From Roseivirga sp. UBA6052 (GTDB lineage Bacteria; Bacteroidota; Bacteroidia; Cytophagales; Cyclobacteriaceae), in the NCBI GenBank assembly GCA_002427755.1, contig DIYO01000006.1, positions 15,270 to 79,269 of the forward strand: DNA of 64,000 nucleotides, in the 5' to 3' direction. Position 1 is the first letter of the stretch. Each line of letters starts with the position of its first letter. Of the stretch, positions 1-7,404 are shown one piece after another. The notes beneath the pieces are model-generated. The model ran no database searches. It saw nothing but the letters and a program-made list of their open reading frames with translations, and had not been told where the DNA came from. A program made the position numbers and the translations under genes.

Positions 1-2173
1 AAATATCTAAGCGGTGGAAAGTGGGTAGTTGGTTTTGATTTCTTGCTCCGAAGTGAGGTACCACTAGCCCGGCATACTGGTAGCGTCCTTCAGTAAAAGT
101 TGCAGGTAATCCACTGGCTAGAATAAAGTTTCCAGATAGACTCCATCTATCGTCTAGTTCGTAAATTCCTGTTATTGATAAGTCATGTAGCTTGTCAAAA
201 TTGGCAGCATACCAGTCTCCATTGTTGATTCCTGGATCATTCTCAGTTAAACCTGTAACTCTTCGCTCACTTCTAGATAGTGTGTAGCTTAACCAGCCTG
301 TAAACCGGCCTCTATTCTTTTTAATATATAGTTCTGCGCCATAGGACCTTCCTTCTCCACTTAAGATTTGCGTCTCAATTTGGTTATTAGCCACTATGTC
401 AGCTCCATCTACATAGTCAACCAGGTTTTGCATGTCTTTGTAGTAAACCTCAATAGAAGCCTCGAACATATTGTCTTTAAAGTTTCTGAAGTATCCTAAT
501 GCAAATTGGTCTGCAGATTGAGGATCAATGAATTCTCCACTTGGAGCCCAGACATCTAATGGTGTTGGTGCAGTAGTATTAGAGATTAGATGTAAGTATT
601 GGTACATACGATTATAGCTCGCTTTAATAGACTGCTCATCGTTAATTGTATATGTTAAGCCAATTCTTGGTTCAAAATTCACGAAGTCTCTAATGTTGTC
701 GCCACTACCATATTGATTGGTTCCAATTACTCTTCCTTCTTCATATCGGCCTAAGGTTTGGTTGTAAACTACCGGCTGGTCATTCTCGTAGATGGGTAAG
801 TCCTGTTCGCCCGTTCTTGCGAATCTTGATACTCTTGCACCGACATTCCATTGAAAGTTTCCACTCTCGCCTAAGTAGCTCAGATAGGCACCCTGTTCAT
901 TTGCGAATTTGTTATCAATAGTAGTTGGAATAATAGGAGACCCTTCTAGCGGTGTTATTGCAGCAGGTCTGAATTCGTGCCATTGCTGATCTACTCCGAA
1001 TTCTAAGCGGTTTTCCCCTTGTAAGTAGTAAGTGAAATCTGCTTTAAGGTTATAATTGAAGATGTCTGAGGTTACTCTACTTTCTGTTCCAGTGGCTAGA
1101 TTATCAATAAAGTAATCGTAGTTGCTGTATACTGCCGAGAAATTGGCAAATAGTCTTGGGCTAAACACTTTATTCCACCTAAGTGTACCAGTAGCATTAC
1201 CCCACCCATTACCAAAAATACCACCAAGGTTTACTTCATCTCTTCCAAAATAACCACTTAAGAATAATCTGTTATTCTCATTGATTTGGTAATTCGATTT
1301 TAAGTTTAAATCGTAGAAATAAGCCGTATTATCATCACCAAAGAGACGGAGTAAGGCATCACCGTAGGATCTACGAGCCGTTACTAGAAAAGATCCTTTA
1401 TCCTTCACAATGGGTCCTTCGAGGAGGGCACGAGCAGAGATCAAACTTATACCACCTTCACCTTCTAGCTTTTTCATATTGCCCTCTTTTTGCCTAACAT
1501 CTAGAACAGAGCTTAAACGCCCACCATATCGGGCAGGAATACCTCCTTTGTATACTTTGACATCTTTAACTGCATCTGGATTTATAGCAGAATAAAGCCC
1601 TAATAGGTGAGCAGAATTAAATATGATCCCTTCATCTAGTAGAATTAAATTTTGATCCGCTGAGCCTCCTCTTACATTAAATCCTGTGGCACCATCTCCA
1701 ACGGATGTAATACCCGGTAATAATTGTATTGATCTAATTACATCTGGTTCTCCTAATACCGCAGGAATTCTTTTCACAGTAGCAGCGGAGATTTTCGCAA
1801 CACTCATTTCGTTGGTGCTGACATTTGTGTTCTCAGCTTCTGATGTAACTACGATCTCTTCTAATAATTCGGTCTCATAGGCTAATTCAAAATTGATAGT
1901 CGTATCATTTTTAATCGATACCTTTCTTACTTCTTTCTCAAAGCCTATAAAGCTTACAACAAGTGTATATTCTCCAGGGTCTACAGAAAACGAGTAGAAT
2001 CCGTAGGCATTAGAAATATTACCTGTACCTAGTTCTTGAACTAAAACTGTAGCACCTATAAGGTCCTCCCCAGTTTCTTTTTCCTTTACATTGCCGCTAA
2101 TTCTGATCTTATCTTGGGCTGTCAGACCAAGAGTAACGCTGATCAAAAAACAGCCAATAATTAACTTCTTCAT
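1..2173 (-). CDS. TonB-dependent outer-membrane receptor (3' end outside window)
   Basis: Reading the minus strand from the ATG at 2173-2171 gives an open frame to the window edge (about 724 codons, no stop). The protein starts MKKLIIGCFLISV and has a signal peptide ending near LTAQ (residue 19). Residues about 24-100 form a carboxypeptidase-D-regulatory-like beta-sandwich. A plug domain follows, with the typical NVRGGSADQNLILLDE motif, and then repeated aromatic beta-barrel strands. Family members import ligands through the outer membrane using TonB-ExbBD energy; the substrate cannot be told here. No SusD partner is seen on the right side, and any partner would lie beyond the left edge. The family assignment is secure; ligand and full length are unknown. 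Confidence 0.93.
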   Translation of the reverse strand, partial: MKKLIIGCFLISVTLGLTAQDKIRISGNVKEKETGEDLIGATVLVQELGTGNISNAYGFYSFSVDPGEYTLVVSFIGFEKEVRKVSIKNDTTINFELAYETELLEEIVVTSEAENTNVSTNEMSVAKISAATVKRIPAVLGEPDVIRSIQLLPGITSVGDGATGFNVRGGSADQNLILLDEGIIFNSAHLLGLYSAINPDAVKDVKVYKGGIPARYGGRLSSVLDVRQKEGNMKKLEGEGGISLISARALLEGPIVKDKGSFLVTARRSYGDALLRLFGDDNTAYFYDLNLKSNYQINENNRLFLSGYFGRDEVNLGGIFGNGWGNATGTLRWNKVFSPRLFANFSAVYSNYDYFIDNLATGTESRVTSDIFNYNLKADFTYYLQGENRLEFGVDQQWHEFRPAAITPLEGSPIIPTTIDNKFANEQGAYLSYLGESGNFQWNVGARVSRFARTGEQDLPIYENDQPVVYNQTLGRYEEGRVIGTNQYGSGDNIRDFVNFEPRIGLTYTINDEQSIKASYNRMYQYLHLISNTTAPTPLDVWAPSGEFIDPQSADQFALGYFRNFKDNMFEASIEVYYKDMQNLVDYVDGADIVANNQIETQILSGEGRSYGAELYIKKNRGRFTGWLSYTLSRSERRVTGLTENDPGINNGDWYAANFDKLHDLSITGIYELDDRWSLSGNFILASGLPATFTEGRYQYAGLVVPHFGARNQNQLPTFHRLDI

Positions 2174-2310
2174 TTGTTTTTTTTACAAATGAGCAGTAGC
2201 AAATAGAATTAGGAAAAAGAGATAGGTCAAAGCCTGCAAAACTGTTGCTCAACTCTGCAAAACTCAGATTGAATTGAACAGTTCTTTTTGTAACAATAGA
2301 TGAGAATAAA

Positions 2311-2338
2311 GAAAGCCTGATCATTTGATCAGGCTTTC
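2311..2338 (-). terminator. Rho-independent-type hairpin
   Basis: A perfect 13-bp inverted repeat (GAAAGCCTGATCA / TGATCAGGCTTTC, 2-nt centre) lies 25 bp after the stop of the 2363-2845 gene. It is followed on the minus strand by a short T-rich run. It separates that gene from the TonB receptor gene. Confidence 0.7.
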
Positions 2339-2362
2339 TAGACATAATTCATGGTAAGTTCA

Positions 2363-2845
2363 TCAGTTGGCAGGAATAATCTCGTATTGCCAGCCTTTGG
2401 ATTCCTTGTAAGCTCTTAATGGGTTAGGTTTTTGGGTACCCAGATAAAGTAGCCCTGAACCGGTTGCTATCCATACTAAAGGTTGAGGCCCTCCGAAAAG
2501 AGCTACCATAGTACCTACCCCTAAGGTAACTGCACCCACATAAATACTAGCACTGGTAGTAAGAAAAGAGATGATGGCCGGATTGCGTTTAATCTTGTTG
2601 ATTTCATCAAGTTCAATCCTTTGGCCTTCCACAACTAGGTGGTCTGCCGCAATTTTTGCCTTTCCGTTTAGCTTTAGTCCACTATTGGTAAAAAGTCGAA
2701 CCCTTTTGTTGTGTTTGATGATAAGCTCTTTTGAAAGTTTGCTATTACTGATTTTAAGGGCATAGTCTTGTGCATGAGCAGTTACACTCAATGCAGTTAG
2801 GAACGCGAAGACTATAAGACACTTAAGTTTGAAGGATGAATTCAT
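2363..2845 (-). CDS. Small secreted/membrane protein of unknown function
   Basis: This is a 160-residue protein if it starts at the ATG at 2845, which places a clean signal peptide (MNSSFKLKCLIVF...AHAQ) at the N terminus. An upstream in-frame start at 2875 would add ten residues and spoil it. Residues about 25-85 are basic and beta-rich and contain a phrase typical of Bacteroidota envelope proteins (LSKELIIKHNKRVRL). The C-terminal half has two hydrophobic segments, one starting near SFLTTSASIYVGAV and one near PLVWIATGSGLLYLG. I do not recognise a named family. It is followed by its own hairpin terminator and is probably monocistronic. Confidence 0.6.
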   Translation of the reverse strand: MNSSFKLKCLIVFAFLTALSVTAHAQDYALKISNSKLSKELIIKHNKRVRLFTNSGLKLNGKAKIAADHLVVEGQRIELDEINKIKRNPAIISFLTTSASIYVGAVTLGVGTMVALFGGPQPLVWIATGSGLLYLGTQKPNPLRAYKESKGWQYEIIPAN

Positions 2846-3035
2846 TTGTTTCTTTGTTGCCGGGTTTATAATCAATGAAAAACTCGAGTAGAATAGCTTG
2901 TTCTAGCTGATTGTTTTTAGTGTGCATTGAATAATGTGTTTCCGACTTTTCTCTAAGGAGATGGTTTTGACTGTAAGCAATCCTGACTTGCCATGATCTT
3001 GGAAAAGGCAATCCAGATTTTAAAATCTAGGCATA

Positions 3036-3073
3036 AAAAAAGCCTTAGATTTCTCTAAGGCTTTTAGCGGAAC
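3036..3073 (-). repeat. Duplicate of the tRNA-Asp 3' end and terminator
   Basis: These 38 bp are identical to 3507-3544, which contain the terminator hairpin and last acceptor-stem bases of the intact tRNA-Asp gene. The hairpin arms are 3038-3049 and 3054-3065, with loop TTTC. The duplicate lies downstream of the GIY-YIG gene and probably serves as its terminator. Confidence 0.8.
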
Positions 3074-3097
3074 ATATACAAGGATCTTGAACAACAT

Positions 3098-3135
3098 GCG
3101 ACCTTCCCGAGTACTCGGGACAGGCATTCTAATCA
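3098..3135 (-). repeat. tRNA-Asp-like relic A (palindrome in place of anticodon arm)
   Basis: On the minus strand this reads TTAGAATGCCTG, then the 16-bp perfect palindrome TCCCGAGTACTCGGGA (3105-3120), then AGGTCGC. The flanks match the D-arm/anticodon-stem junction and variable loop of the intact tRNA-Asp at 3539-3612, where the middle is the 13-nt anticodon stem-loop CCTGTCACGCAGG. The stop codon of the GIY-YIG gene (3131-3129) lies inside the tRNA-like part. Confidence 0.65.
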
Positions 3136-3380
3136 AGTTTTGAATTAATCAGTCTTTCAATGAAAGCTTTACTTTTTTGAGCCTTAATAAATCGTTCTTT
3201 TTTCAAAGCATCAGATTTATCTTCAAAGCCTTCAGTGTAGACCAGCTCCCAAGGTTTTTTGCGAGAAGTATAGCCTGTTCTTGATTTATTATGCTTTTCT
3301 AATCTAGAAATTGGGTTAGCACTATAGCCTATGTAGTAGGAGGAGTCCTTTAGACTTTGAATGATGTAAACGTAGAACAT
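3129..3380 (-). CDS. GIY-YIG nuclease family protein (YhbQ/UPF0213 type)
   Basis: This is an 83-residue single-domain GIY-YIG protein. It begins at ATG 3380 (MFYVYIIQSLKDSSYYIGYS), the normal start for this family. A longer frame from a TTG at 3473 runs through a repeat and is unlikely to be used. Visible motifs are YVYII, YYIG (residues 15-18), the catalytic arginine in ISRLEKH (Arg26) and the family glutamate in ALKKERFIKAQKS (Glu62). Family members are small structure-specific or homing-like DNA nucleases whose cellular role is poorly known. The gene sits between two copies of a tRNA-Asp-derived repeat and of the tRNA terminator, and its stop codon is formed within one of them. Confidence 0.9.
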   Translation of the reverse strand: MFYVYIIQSLKDSSYYIGYSANPISRLEKHNKSRTGYTSRKKPWELVYTEGFEDKSDALKKERFIKAQKSKAFIERLINSKLD

Positions 3381-3447
3381 GTGTGTGTATAGTAATAGTA
3401 TGAATTCTTGACCAAATTTTAATGAGATTGAATGTGCCATATAATTG

Positions 3448-3497
3448 GCGAGCTTCCCGAGTACTCGGGACAAGAATTCTAACCAGTTCAGTTCAGC
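3448..3497 (-). repeat. tRNA-Asp-like relic B
   Basis: On the minus strand, CTGAACTGGTTAGAATTCTTG is followed by the palindrome TCCCGAGTACTCGGGA (3455-3470) and AGCTCGC. It keeps the tRNA-Asp D-arm and the variable-loop end, but again has the palindrome instead of the anticodon stem-loop. It lies just upstream of the GIY-YIG start and just downstream of the intact tRNA's terminator. Confidence 0.65.
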
Positions 3498-3508
3498 AGT
3501 TTAAATAA

Positions 3509-3536
3509 AAAAGCCTTAGATTTCTCTAAGGCTTTT
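3509..3536 (-). terminator. Terminator of tRNA-Asp
   Basis: A 12-bp perfect stem (AAAAGCCTTAGA / TCTAAGGCTTTT) with a 4-nt loop starts 3 bp after the tRNA discriminator base and is followed by T residues on the minus strand. An exact copy lies at 3038-3065. Confidence 0.85.
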
Positions 3537-3538
3537 AG

Positions 3539-3612
3539 CGGAACGGACGGGACTCGAACCCGCGACCTCCTGCGTGACAGGCAGGCATTCTAACCAGCTG
3601 AACTACCGCTCC
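3539..3612 (-). tRNA. tRNA-Asp (GTC)
   Basis: The minus strand folds into a canonical cloverleaf. The acceptor stem is GGAGCGG with CCGTTCC. The D arm is GTTC..GAAT. The anticodon arm is CCTGC-CTGTCAC-GCAGG with anticodon GTC. The variable loop is 5 nt, the T arm is GCGGG-TTCGAGT-CCCGT, and the discriminator is G, as expected for tRNA-Asp. No CCA is encoded. It is the only intact tRNA seen in the window and is flanked on both sides by degenerate relatives. Confidence 0.97.
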
Positions 3613-3640
3613 TAATTTTTTTCACTGAACTCGTTTCGCT

Positions 3641-3694
3641 GCGACCTTCCCGAGACTTCGGGACAAGTATTCTAACCAGCTTAACTTCCGCTCC
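3641..3694 (-). pseudogene. tRNA-Asp-like relic C (5' half intact)
   Basis: The minus strand begins GGAGCGG (identical 5' acceptor strand), then AAGTTAAGCTGGTTAGAAT (D arm), then CTTG, then a hairpin TCCCGA-AGTC-TCGGGA (3648-3663) in place of the anticodon stem-loop, then AGGTCGC. The T arm and 3' acceptor strand are missing. It lies 28 bp upstream of the intact tRNA-Asp in the same orientation. The remaining gap to 3877 shows no gene and presumably carries the promoter of the next gene. Confidence 0.6.
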
Positions 3695-3877
3695 AGTGTA
3701 CCCTTCGTTTAAGGTGATGCAAAAGTAGTAGCTTCCTTTTGATTTGCAAATAGCCACCCCAATAAATTTCAGAAAATTGATCTAGGTGTTTCACCTAATC
3801 TATTGCTTTAGTGTATTGCTATCGTTTGCAGGGACAATAATCACGAATTTTGATCATAAGATTTAATAAAAACTGCC

Positions 3878-4483
3878 ATGAGTACATTAGCATTACAGCC
3901 CCATTTTACCCAAACCAGCCGTCAGCGTGCTGTTCAAACGGGTTCAGTGAATCATCTACTCGACAGCACCAAAAAAATGAAATTGAAAGTTGCTGTCTTA
4001 TTCGAATTGCTCAAAAAAGATAAAAAGACGAGACAAGTCCTTGAAGTCTTAGACGAGCAAATCGCTTATCACCAAGACGAATTGTCACGTATTGAGTTTC
4101 TGCAAAGCAAATCTCAACGTGCCGATTTAACGCTAACGAATATCATAGCTCACGATATCATTGACCATGCCTCGCATTTGGCAGAGGTAAATGTTAAGAT
4201 CACGGGAGATGTTCGTTCCAGAATGAGAGGTGATTTTGAACTGCTGAGTTCATATATGAACCATTTGTTCTCTTACATTAAGAACTATTTATCGCTCGAT
4301 AAAATTGAAATTGATATCTACAGGTCTCAAGGATTTGTCAAGTTAGACTTCCATGTGCCATTACCTTTAATGCTCGATGATAAAATGTTAAAGATCACTG
4401 AGCGTACCATGAAGGTGCACTTTGGAAAACAGACTTGGCTAGGAGGTAGGTTGCTTCTTGCCTTACCTTCAACTAATACCTAG
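3878..4483 (+). CDS. Hypothetical cytoplasmic protein, possibly a degenerate histidine-kinase-like module
   Basis: This is a 201-residue soluble protein with no signal peptide or membrane span. Residues about 40-85 are a charged helix pair. Residues about 85-200 (DLTLTNIIAHDIIDHASHLA...SYMNHLFSYIKNYL...VKLDFHVPL) recall a DHp helix followed by a shortened GHKL ATPase fold without recognisable N, G1 or G2 boxes. That resemblance is weak and is my inference. Its end overlaps the convergent 4480-4704 gene by 4 bp. I see no partner gene. Confidence 0.6.
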   Translation: MSTLALQPHFTQTSRQRAVQTGSVNHLLDSTKKMKLKVAVLFELLKKDKKTRQVLEVLDEQIAYHQDELSRIEFLQSKSQRADLTLTNIIAHDIIDHASHLAEVNVKITGDVRSRMRGDFELLSSYMNHLFSYIKNYLSLDKIEIDIYRSQGFVKLDFHVPLPLMLDDKMLKITERTMKVHFGKQTWLGGRLLLALPSTNT

Positions 4484-4704
4484 ACTTTTTTAGTCCTTAC
4501 GTCTTTGTCTTCGTACCAGTCTTCGAATGTTCTCTGAGTTTGGTAGTTATCTGTGAGAATACGGTAGACCATGTATAGCAAGAGTGCTTGGCAGGTTAAT
4601 AATGAAAAGAATAGAATAGGAAATATTACACCCATTTGTGTCATAAGGGTGTAAGCTACTACTGCAAGTGTGGTTAGATATACAATGAATTTAAGAGAAC
4701 GCAT
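4480..4704 (-). CDS. Small two-helix membrane protein
   Basis: This is a 74-residue protein with two hydrophobic segments (about residues 5-25 and 28-50) and a charged C-terminal tail (WYEDKDVRTKKV). The family is not recognised. The ATG at 4704 lies in one arm of a perfect 13-bp hairpin (4693-4727), so the start codon could be hidden in the mRNA. It overlaps the convergent upstream gene by 4 bp. The coding assignment rests on the membrane pattern and on the gap it fills. Confidence 0.55.
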   Translation of the reverse strand: MRSLKFIVYLTTLAVVAYTLMTQMGVIFPILFFSLLTCQALLLYMVYRILTDNYQTQRTFEDWYEDKDVRTKKV

Positions 4705-4727
4705 GAATGATGAACATGCGTTCTCTT
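4693..4727 (-). promoter_or_regulatory. Perfect 13-bp inverted repeat over a start codon
   Basis: AAGAGAACGCATG (4693-4705) and CATGCGTTCTCTT (4715-4727) are separated by 9 nt. The repeat covers the start of the 74-residue membrane protein and also lies about 40 bp after the stop of the peptidase gene at 4766. It may be that gene's terminator, a translational switch for the small gene, or both. Confidence 0.5.
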
Positions 4728-4765
4728 GTTTTGTTTAACTATATGTGTAAAAAAGTTAAACAAAA

Positions 4766-5839
4766 TTAATAGCCATATCCTGCTTTTTGTAAATCGTTTA
4801 ATGAGTTGAAGGCACTTGGAGGATTGAGATAACCCGCCAAGAACTTATAGATTTTCAATCGCACTTGCTTAGCAATCTTGGTATCTAATCTGTCAAAGGC
4901 ATGGCCACCAGGTATGTCTTCATAGATTTCACTTTCAAATTTCTTACCATCTGCTTTAAGCGATTTGATCAAATGCTGTACTTCAAGCACATTCACGTCT
5001 TCATCATTAGTGTTAGAATGAACAAGAAGAGGCGTTTGTAATTTATGCGTATTCCAAGCCGGAGATCTGCGTTTGTACTCTTCTACGTCTTGATATGCCT
5101 CTTTACCTATATGGTAGTCGGCTGCGTATAGCGCTTCATACCCGTCAGATTTATAACCCATTCTTGCAATTAGGTCACTTACAGGTACTCCTGCATAACC
5201 TACTTTGTAAGCCTTTGGGTGGTTATAAAGATTCATCAGCGTAATGAGTCCACCATGGCTCCAACCAAAGATTCCAATTCGATTCTCATCCACGATGTCA
5301 TAGTTCTCGATCATGTAATCTCTTGAGGCTTTCACGTCTTCTACCTCTAATCCTCCATAGTCAATGAGCTCATAGAAGCCTCTGCCATACCCTGTGCTGC
5401 CTCTGTATTCAGGAGCCACCACGATATAACCTTGTGCCATTAACTCACGGATGATATGGGCATAGAATGTATTGAAGTTACTGTGCACACCACCATGAGG
5501 TAGCACCATCATAGGGTACTTTTTAGAAGACTGAACCGATTTTGGAATGAAGACATAAGTCTTGAATCTTACAGGGTTTTGTGCCCCTTGACCTGTTGGA
5601 TTTCGAATCACCCGTCTTTTCGGACCAGTTAATTCCACTTTGTCTATGTAGGCAACATCTCCAACCTTATTGTACCACATAAGATCATCCATGTTTTTAT
5701 TAATGCGGTCGAAGGTGTGGCGCATATTGGATAGTTGACGTTGAACTCTCTCAATTTCGTTTTTTAGCTCTTCGTTTGATTGGGCTTGCATGCATAGCAC
5801 AGCTAAACTGAAGAGGAGGGTGTATAGTAGTTTTTTCAT
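4766..5839 (-). CDS. Secreted S9-type prolyl-oligopeptidase-like peptidase
   Basis: This is a 357-residue protein with a signal peptide (residues 1-20, ending CMQAQ), a coiled-coil-like stretch (about 22-50) and an alpha/beta-hydrolase domain from about residue 90. The nucleophile is Ser194 in the elbow FGWSHGG. The acid is probably an Asp in NTNDEDVNV (about 279-281), and the histidine is His313 in GGHAFDR. The conserved RGSTGYGRGF segment is typical of S9 peptidases. The N-terminal beta-propeller of classical S9 enzymes is absent, so it is a stand-alone catalytic domain acting outside the cytoplasm. Substrates are unknown. Confidence 0.88.
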   Translation of the reverse strand: MKKLLYTLLFSLAVLCMQAQSNEELKNEIERVQRQLSNMRHTFDRINKNMDDLMWYNKVGDVAYIDKVELTGPKRRVIRNPTGQGAQNPVRFKTYVFIPKSVQSSKKYPMMVLPHGGVHSNFNTFYAHIIRELMAQGYIVVAPEYRGSTGYGRGFYELIDYGGLEVEDVKASRDYMIENYDIVDENRIGIFGWSHGGLITLMNLYNHPKAYKVGYAGVPVSDLIARMGYKSDGYEALYAADYHIGKEAYQDVEEYKRRSPAWNTHKLQTPLLVHSNTNDEDVNVLEVQHLIKSLKADGKKFESEIYEDIPGGHAFDRLDTKIAKQVRLKIYKFLAGYLNPPSAFNSLNDLQKAGYGY

Positions 5840-5904
5840 TTGATTGAATTTGTATTAAGCTAAAATATTGGATTGGCTTTCAGAAATTGATTTTCATGAA
5901 AGGT

Positions 5905-6501
5905 CTATTGCTTCTTTTTAAAATGAATTGTGTAGAGTTTATGACTAATACTCAATTCGCTTAATTGGTTATTGCTAAACACATGAGATTCTTTCTTGCC
6001 ATCATGTTCGAAGAAAAAAGTATACGCATCTGATTTAATCACTTCCAATGGTTTGCCAGTGGCCAAAGAATAGAGTTTGGAGCCATCTTCTGGTACTTCA
6101 AAATAATATAAGTCGGCCCCTAATATTGATGGCTCATCGATCGACTCATCTTTACCATTAATTTGAAGCGAGTAAGCATTTCCAACCTTTTTGATCTCAA
6201 CAGACTCTTTTAAGTGCCCGTTGGTCATAGTCTTTGCCTCCGATTTTGTCAAAGCATTATTTGCATAAGTAGATGTGCTGGTATAATCAACAACCACTTT
6301 AATCAACATATGAGCTTCTATGTGTGTGCTAATGTTGATGGTAGTTGTTCCAGCGCTTTCAATCTTTTCAACTTTCATTTCACCCACTTTATGGCCCTTT
6401 ATAAAACCTTCATAGACTATGGACTGCGATGAGATAGTTCCACACTTAAAAAGTAGAATTAATGTGAAGCAGATGATGTTGAACTTAAAGTTATTTCTCA
6501 T
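5905..6501 (-). CDS. Secreted DUF6134-like protein
   Basis: This is a 198-residue protein with an N-terminal signal sequence ending near SSQS. A single beta-rich domain follows, with the pattern YEGFIKGHKVGEMKVEK near the start and YFEVPEDGSKLYSLATG later. That pattern resembles the Bacteroidota DUF6134 family, assigned from memory of its look. Function is unknown and the location is probably periplasmic. Its start codon is only 11 bp from the start of the divergent GNAT gene. Confidence 0.7.
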   Translation of the reverse strand: MRNNFKFNIICFTLILLFKCGTISSQSIVYEGFIKGHKVGEMKVEKIESAGTTTINISTHIEAHMLIKVVVDYTSTSTYANNALTKSEAKTMTNGHLKESVEIKKVGNAYSLQINGKDESIDEPSILGADLYYFEVPEDGSKLYSLATGKPLEVIKSDAYTFFFEHDGKKESHVFSNNQLSELSISHKLYTIHFKKKQ

Positions 6502-6512
6502 GTTTGGTAAAT

Positions 6513-6797
6513 ATGGATTATAAGATACAGCATCAAGAATCTGGGAGCAAAGGAAGCTTTTATCTGGAAATTGAAGGAAAAAGATTAGCCGAAATGACTT
6601 ATTCTGTGGCAGGCACAGAGAGAATAATAGTTGACCACACCGAAGTAGATGATCGTTTAAGAGGTAAGGGTGTAGGTTTAAAGCTTGTAGAATTTGCTGT
6701 TAACTATGTAAGAGAAAAGGGCATCAAAATGCTGCCCCTTTGTCCGTTTGCTAAAGCCACCCTCTTAAAACATCCTGAGTGGAAAGATGTATGGTAA
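6513..6797 (+). CDS. Small GNAT-like N-acetyltransferase (YidJ/PF14542 type)
   Basis: This is a 94-residue protein starting at ATG 6513 (MDYKIQHQESGSKG). A TTG three codons upstream is less likely. Residues about 40-90 contain IIVDHTEVDDRLRGKGVG, the acetyl-CoA pyrophosphate-binding loop (RGKGVG), and the C-terminal LCPFAKATLLKHPEW characteristic of the short GNAT_like family. These cytoplasmic proteins have no established substrate. The gene is divergent from the DUF6134-like gene, and its stop is 2 bp from the end of the CBS gene. Confidence 0.88.
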   Translation: MDYKIQHQESGSKGSFYLEIEGKRLAEMTYSVAGTERIIVDHTEVDDRLRGKGVGLKLVEFAVNYVREKGIKMLPLCPFAKATLLKHPEWKDVW

Positions 6798-6799
6798 CT

Positions 6800-7258
6800 C
6801 TACCAAGTAGATGTTTTTAGGTCTCTTGTGGCCTGTAAGACATCTCGTCTACTCACTTGGCCCACAAGCTTGCCGTTATAGTCTACCACCGGAAATCTTC
6901 TAAAATGCGTTTGTAAGAATTTAGATGCTACATCTAGTACATCTGCTGTAATGGGTACAGTGCTTACTCCGTCACTCATATATTCTGCCACGCTAATTCT
7001 ACCATGTGGTAAGTTATGCATAGCTTCATCTACCATAATTTTAAGACAGTCTATCTCAGACAGTATACCTACAATTCTACCTTCATGGTCTACAACCGGG
7101 GCTCCGGAAATTCTCATTTCTAAAAAGGTGTCCATTGCATCTGCAATGCTTTGATCCGGATGAAAAGTGACTACTTCTTTAGTCATGTAGTCGGTAATGG
7201 GTCTGTACTGATTTACCTTTTTTTCTGTTTTTTCTGCCTTTGCTGGAGTAAAGTTCAT
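6800..7258 (-). CDS. CBS-domain pair protein
   Basis: This is a 152-residue cytoplasmic protein. After a basic lead (to about residue 18) it has two CBS repeats: about 22-78 (ITDYMTKEVVTFHPDQSIADAM...GAPVVDHEGRIVGILSE) and about 90-147 (VAEYMSDGVSTVPI...RRFPVVDYNGKLVGQVSRRDVL). Such pairs bind adenosine nucleotides and regulate partner proteins. No fused effector domain is present and no neighbour suggests a partner. It converges with the GNAT gene at a 2-bp gap. Confidence 0.92.
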   Translation of the reverse strand: MNFTPAKAEKTEKKVNQYRPITDYMTKEVVTFHPDQSIADAMDTFLEMRISGAPVVDHEGRIVGILSEIDCLKIMVDEAMHNLPHGRISVAEYMSDGVSTVPITADVLDVASKFLQTHFRRFPVVDYNGKLVGQVSRRDVLQATRDLKTSTW

Positions 7259-7404
7259 AGTGAATCTGTTTTTAATGCGTTGAGAAAATTGAAAGGCATA
7301 GAATTTAATAAAAATTCAATCGTAAACAAAATAAAACACTGACTATAAGATAATTAACAATATGTTAATTGGTGATTATAGAAATGAATAGAAGTATATA
7401 GGGC

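Noticed and set aside
2109..2345. 78-codon minus-strand frame
   Set aside because: It overlaps the start of the TonB receptor gene in another frame and runs through the hairpin terminator; no protein-like pattern.
3381..3473. N-terminal extension of the GIY-YIG gene from a TTG
   Set aside because: It would translate the palindromic tRNA-like repeat; the family start MFYVYIIQ is at 3380.
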